Assembly (NCBI GenBank): GCA_947472795.1
Contig: CANJBL010000008.1
Span: forward strand, 95,889 to 159,888
Length of the DNA: 64,000 nt
Direction of reading: 5' to 3'
Source: Fidelibacterota bacterium
Lineage (GTDB): Bacteria > Pseudomonadota > Alphaproteobacteria > Rhodospirillales > Rhodospirillaceae
Shown: in pieces, positions 63,911 to 64,000 of the stretch
Layout: every line of letters starts with the position of its first letter
Numbering within the stretch: the stretch's first letter is position 1
Notes under the pieces: generated by a model
Databases searched by the model: none
Seen by the model: the letters and a program-made list of their open reading frames with translations, nothing else
What the model was told of the DNA's origin: nothing
Made by a program: the position numbers and the translations under genes

Positions 63911-64000
63911 CTACTGCACGGTTGCGGCCTGTTCGAGTGGCATTGGAACCGGGCTATAGGCCACCGGCGCCGGTGGCCTATAGCCGAGCGCCGAATGGGG
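63911..64000 (-). mobile_element. 3' end of an IS3-type transposase gene (partial)
   Basis: The minus strand reads 29 codons and TAG: PHSALGYRPPAPVAYSPVP then MPLEQAATVQ. PHSALGYRPPAP is the very typical end of the integrase core of IS3-family OrfB. The gene continues beyond the right edge. The codons include a perfect 34-bp palindrome (63952-63985). The insertion is in AT-rich DNA next to a tRNA fragment. Confidence 0.85.

Overview
The window is a GC-rich, gene-dense stretch of what is most likely an alphaproteobacterial chromosome. The grounds are an Irr-type Fur regulator next to an ICE-like box, a DinB with an N-terminal zinc-finger-like segment, an IalB-family protein, a DUF1194 protein, a CioAB-like cytochrome bd oxidase with a DUF2474 peptide, and an interspersed palindrome of the kind I recall from Rhizobiales. 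I cannot place it below class level. I support 66 protein genes, the last one partial at the right edge. Nearly all are housekeeping or metabolic, and I see no CRISPR array, rRNA, complete tRNA or prophage.

Layout. 0.1-6.9 kb: a methyltransferase, a DUF1801 protein, a TPR-glycosyltransferase, a leaderless HtrA-like protease, an MFS transporter, and a cyclophilin that appears fused to two HdeA-like domains. 7-9.6 kb: the cydA-cydB-DUF2474 operon. 10-15.7 kb: citramalate synthase, DUF486, cupin, YkgJ-like, DUF1194, YaiI-like and papain-like protease genes. 16-28.3 kb: a DEAD-box helicase with a long leader, a thiolase, a TPP riboswitch with thiC, a SPINDLY-type glycosyltransferase followed by mtgA, a response regulator, aspartate dehydrogenase, dinB and an MsbA-like exporter. 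28-32.4 kb: GT2, arfB, sufE, an EAL protein and a VOC protein. 32.5-39 kb: a minus-strand operon of an FAH-family gene, oppBCDF-like transporter genes and gamma-glutamyltransferase, which together suggest use of gamma-glutamyl peptides. 39-45 kb: fasciclin, MarR, a cNMP-binding/TPR protein, glpK and a double cold-shock protein. 45.4-48.5 kb: irr, then rubrerythrin, an Fe-S/CCG protein and DUF3501, with a 17-bp ICE-like palindrome between irr and rubrerythrin. 48.5-63.6 kb: SH3, hydroxyacid dehydrogenase, pabB-pabC, IalB, TrmH, scoAB, phhB, metallopeptidase, UDG, sirtuin, LMW-PTP, ThpR, TesA with an adjacent ABC/FtsX pair, and Bax-inhibitor-1. The last 350 bp change character: a 3' tRNA-Thr fragment, AT-rich DNA and the end of an IS3-type transposase, which suggests the edge of a genomic island lying to the right.

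The most unusual signal is not a gene. Two intergenic loci (4137-4302 and 39549-39716) carry the same two-hairpin architecture: a CTAG-bounded hairpin with an AAA bulge on its 3' side, a 12-nt spacer, then a CTCGTG-initiated hairpin with a bulge on its 5' side. The stems differ between the loci but stay paired, and within each locus both hairpins share the same core word. A 31-bp relic at 56168-56198 supplies the TAG stop codons of both convergent neighbours, and a half copy lies at 49242-49263. A second, AT-rich palindromic family built on CCAGGGACGA has replaced the C-terminus of the LMW-PTP gene.
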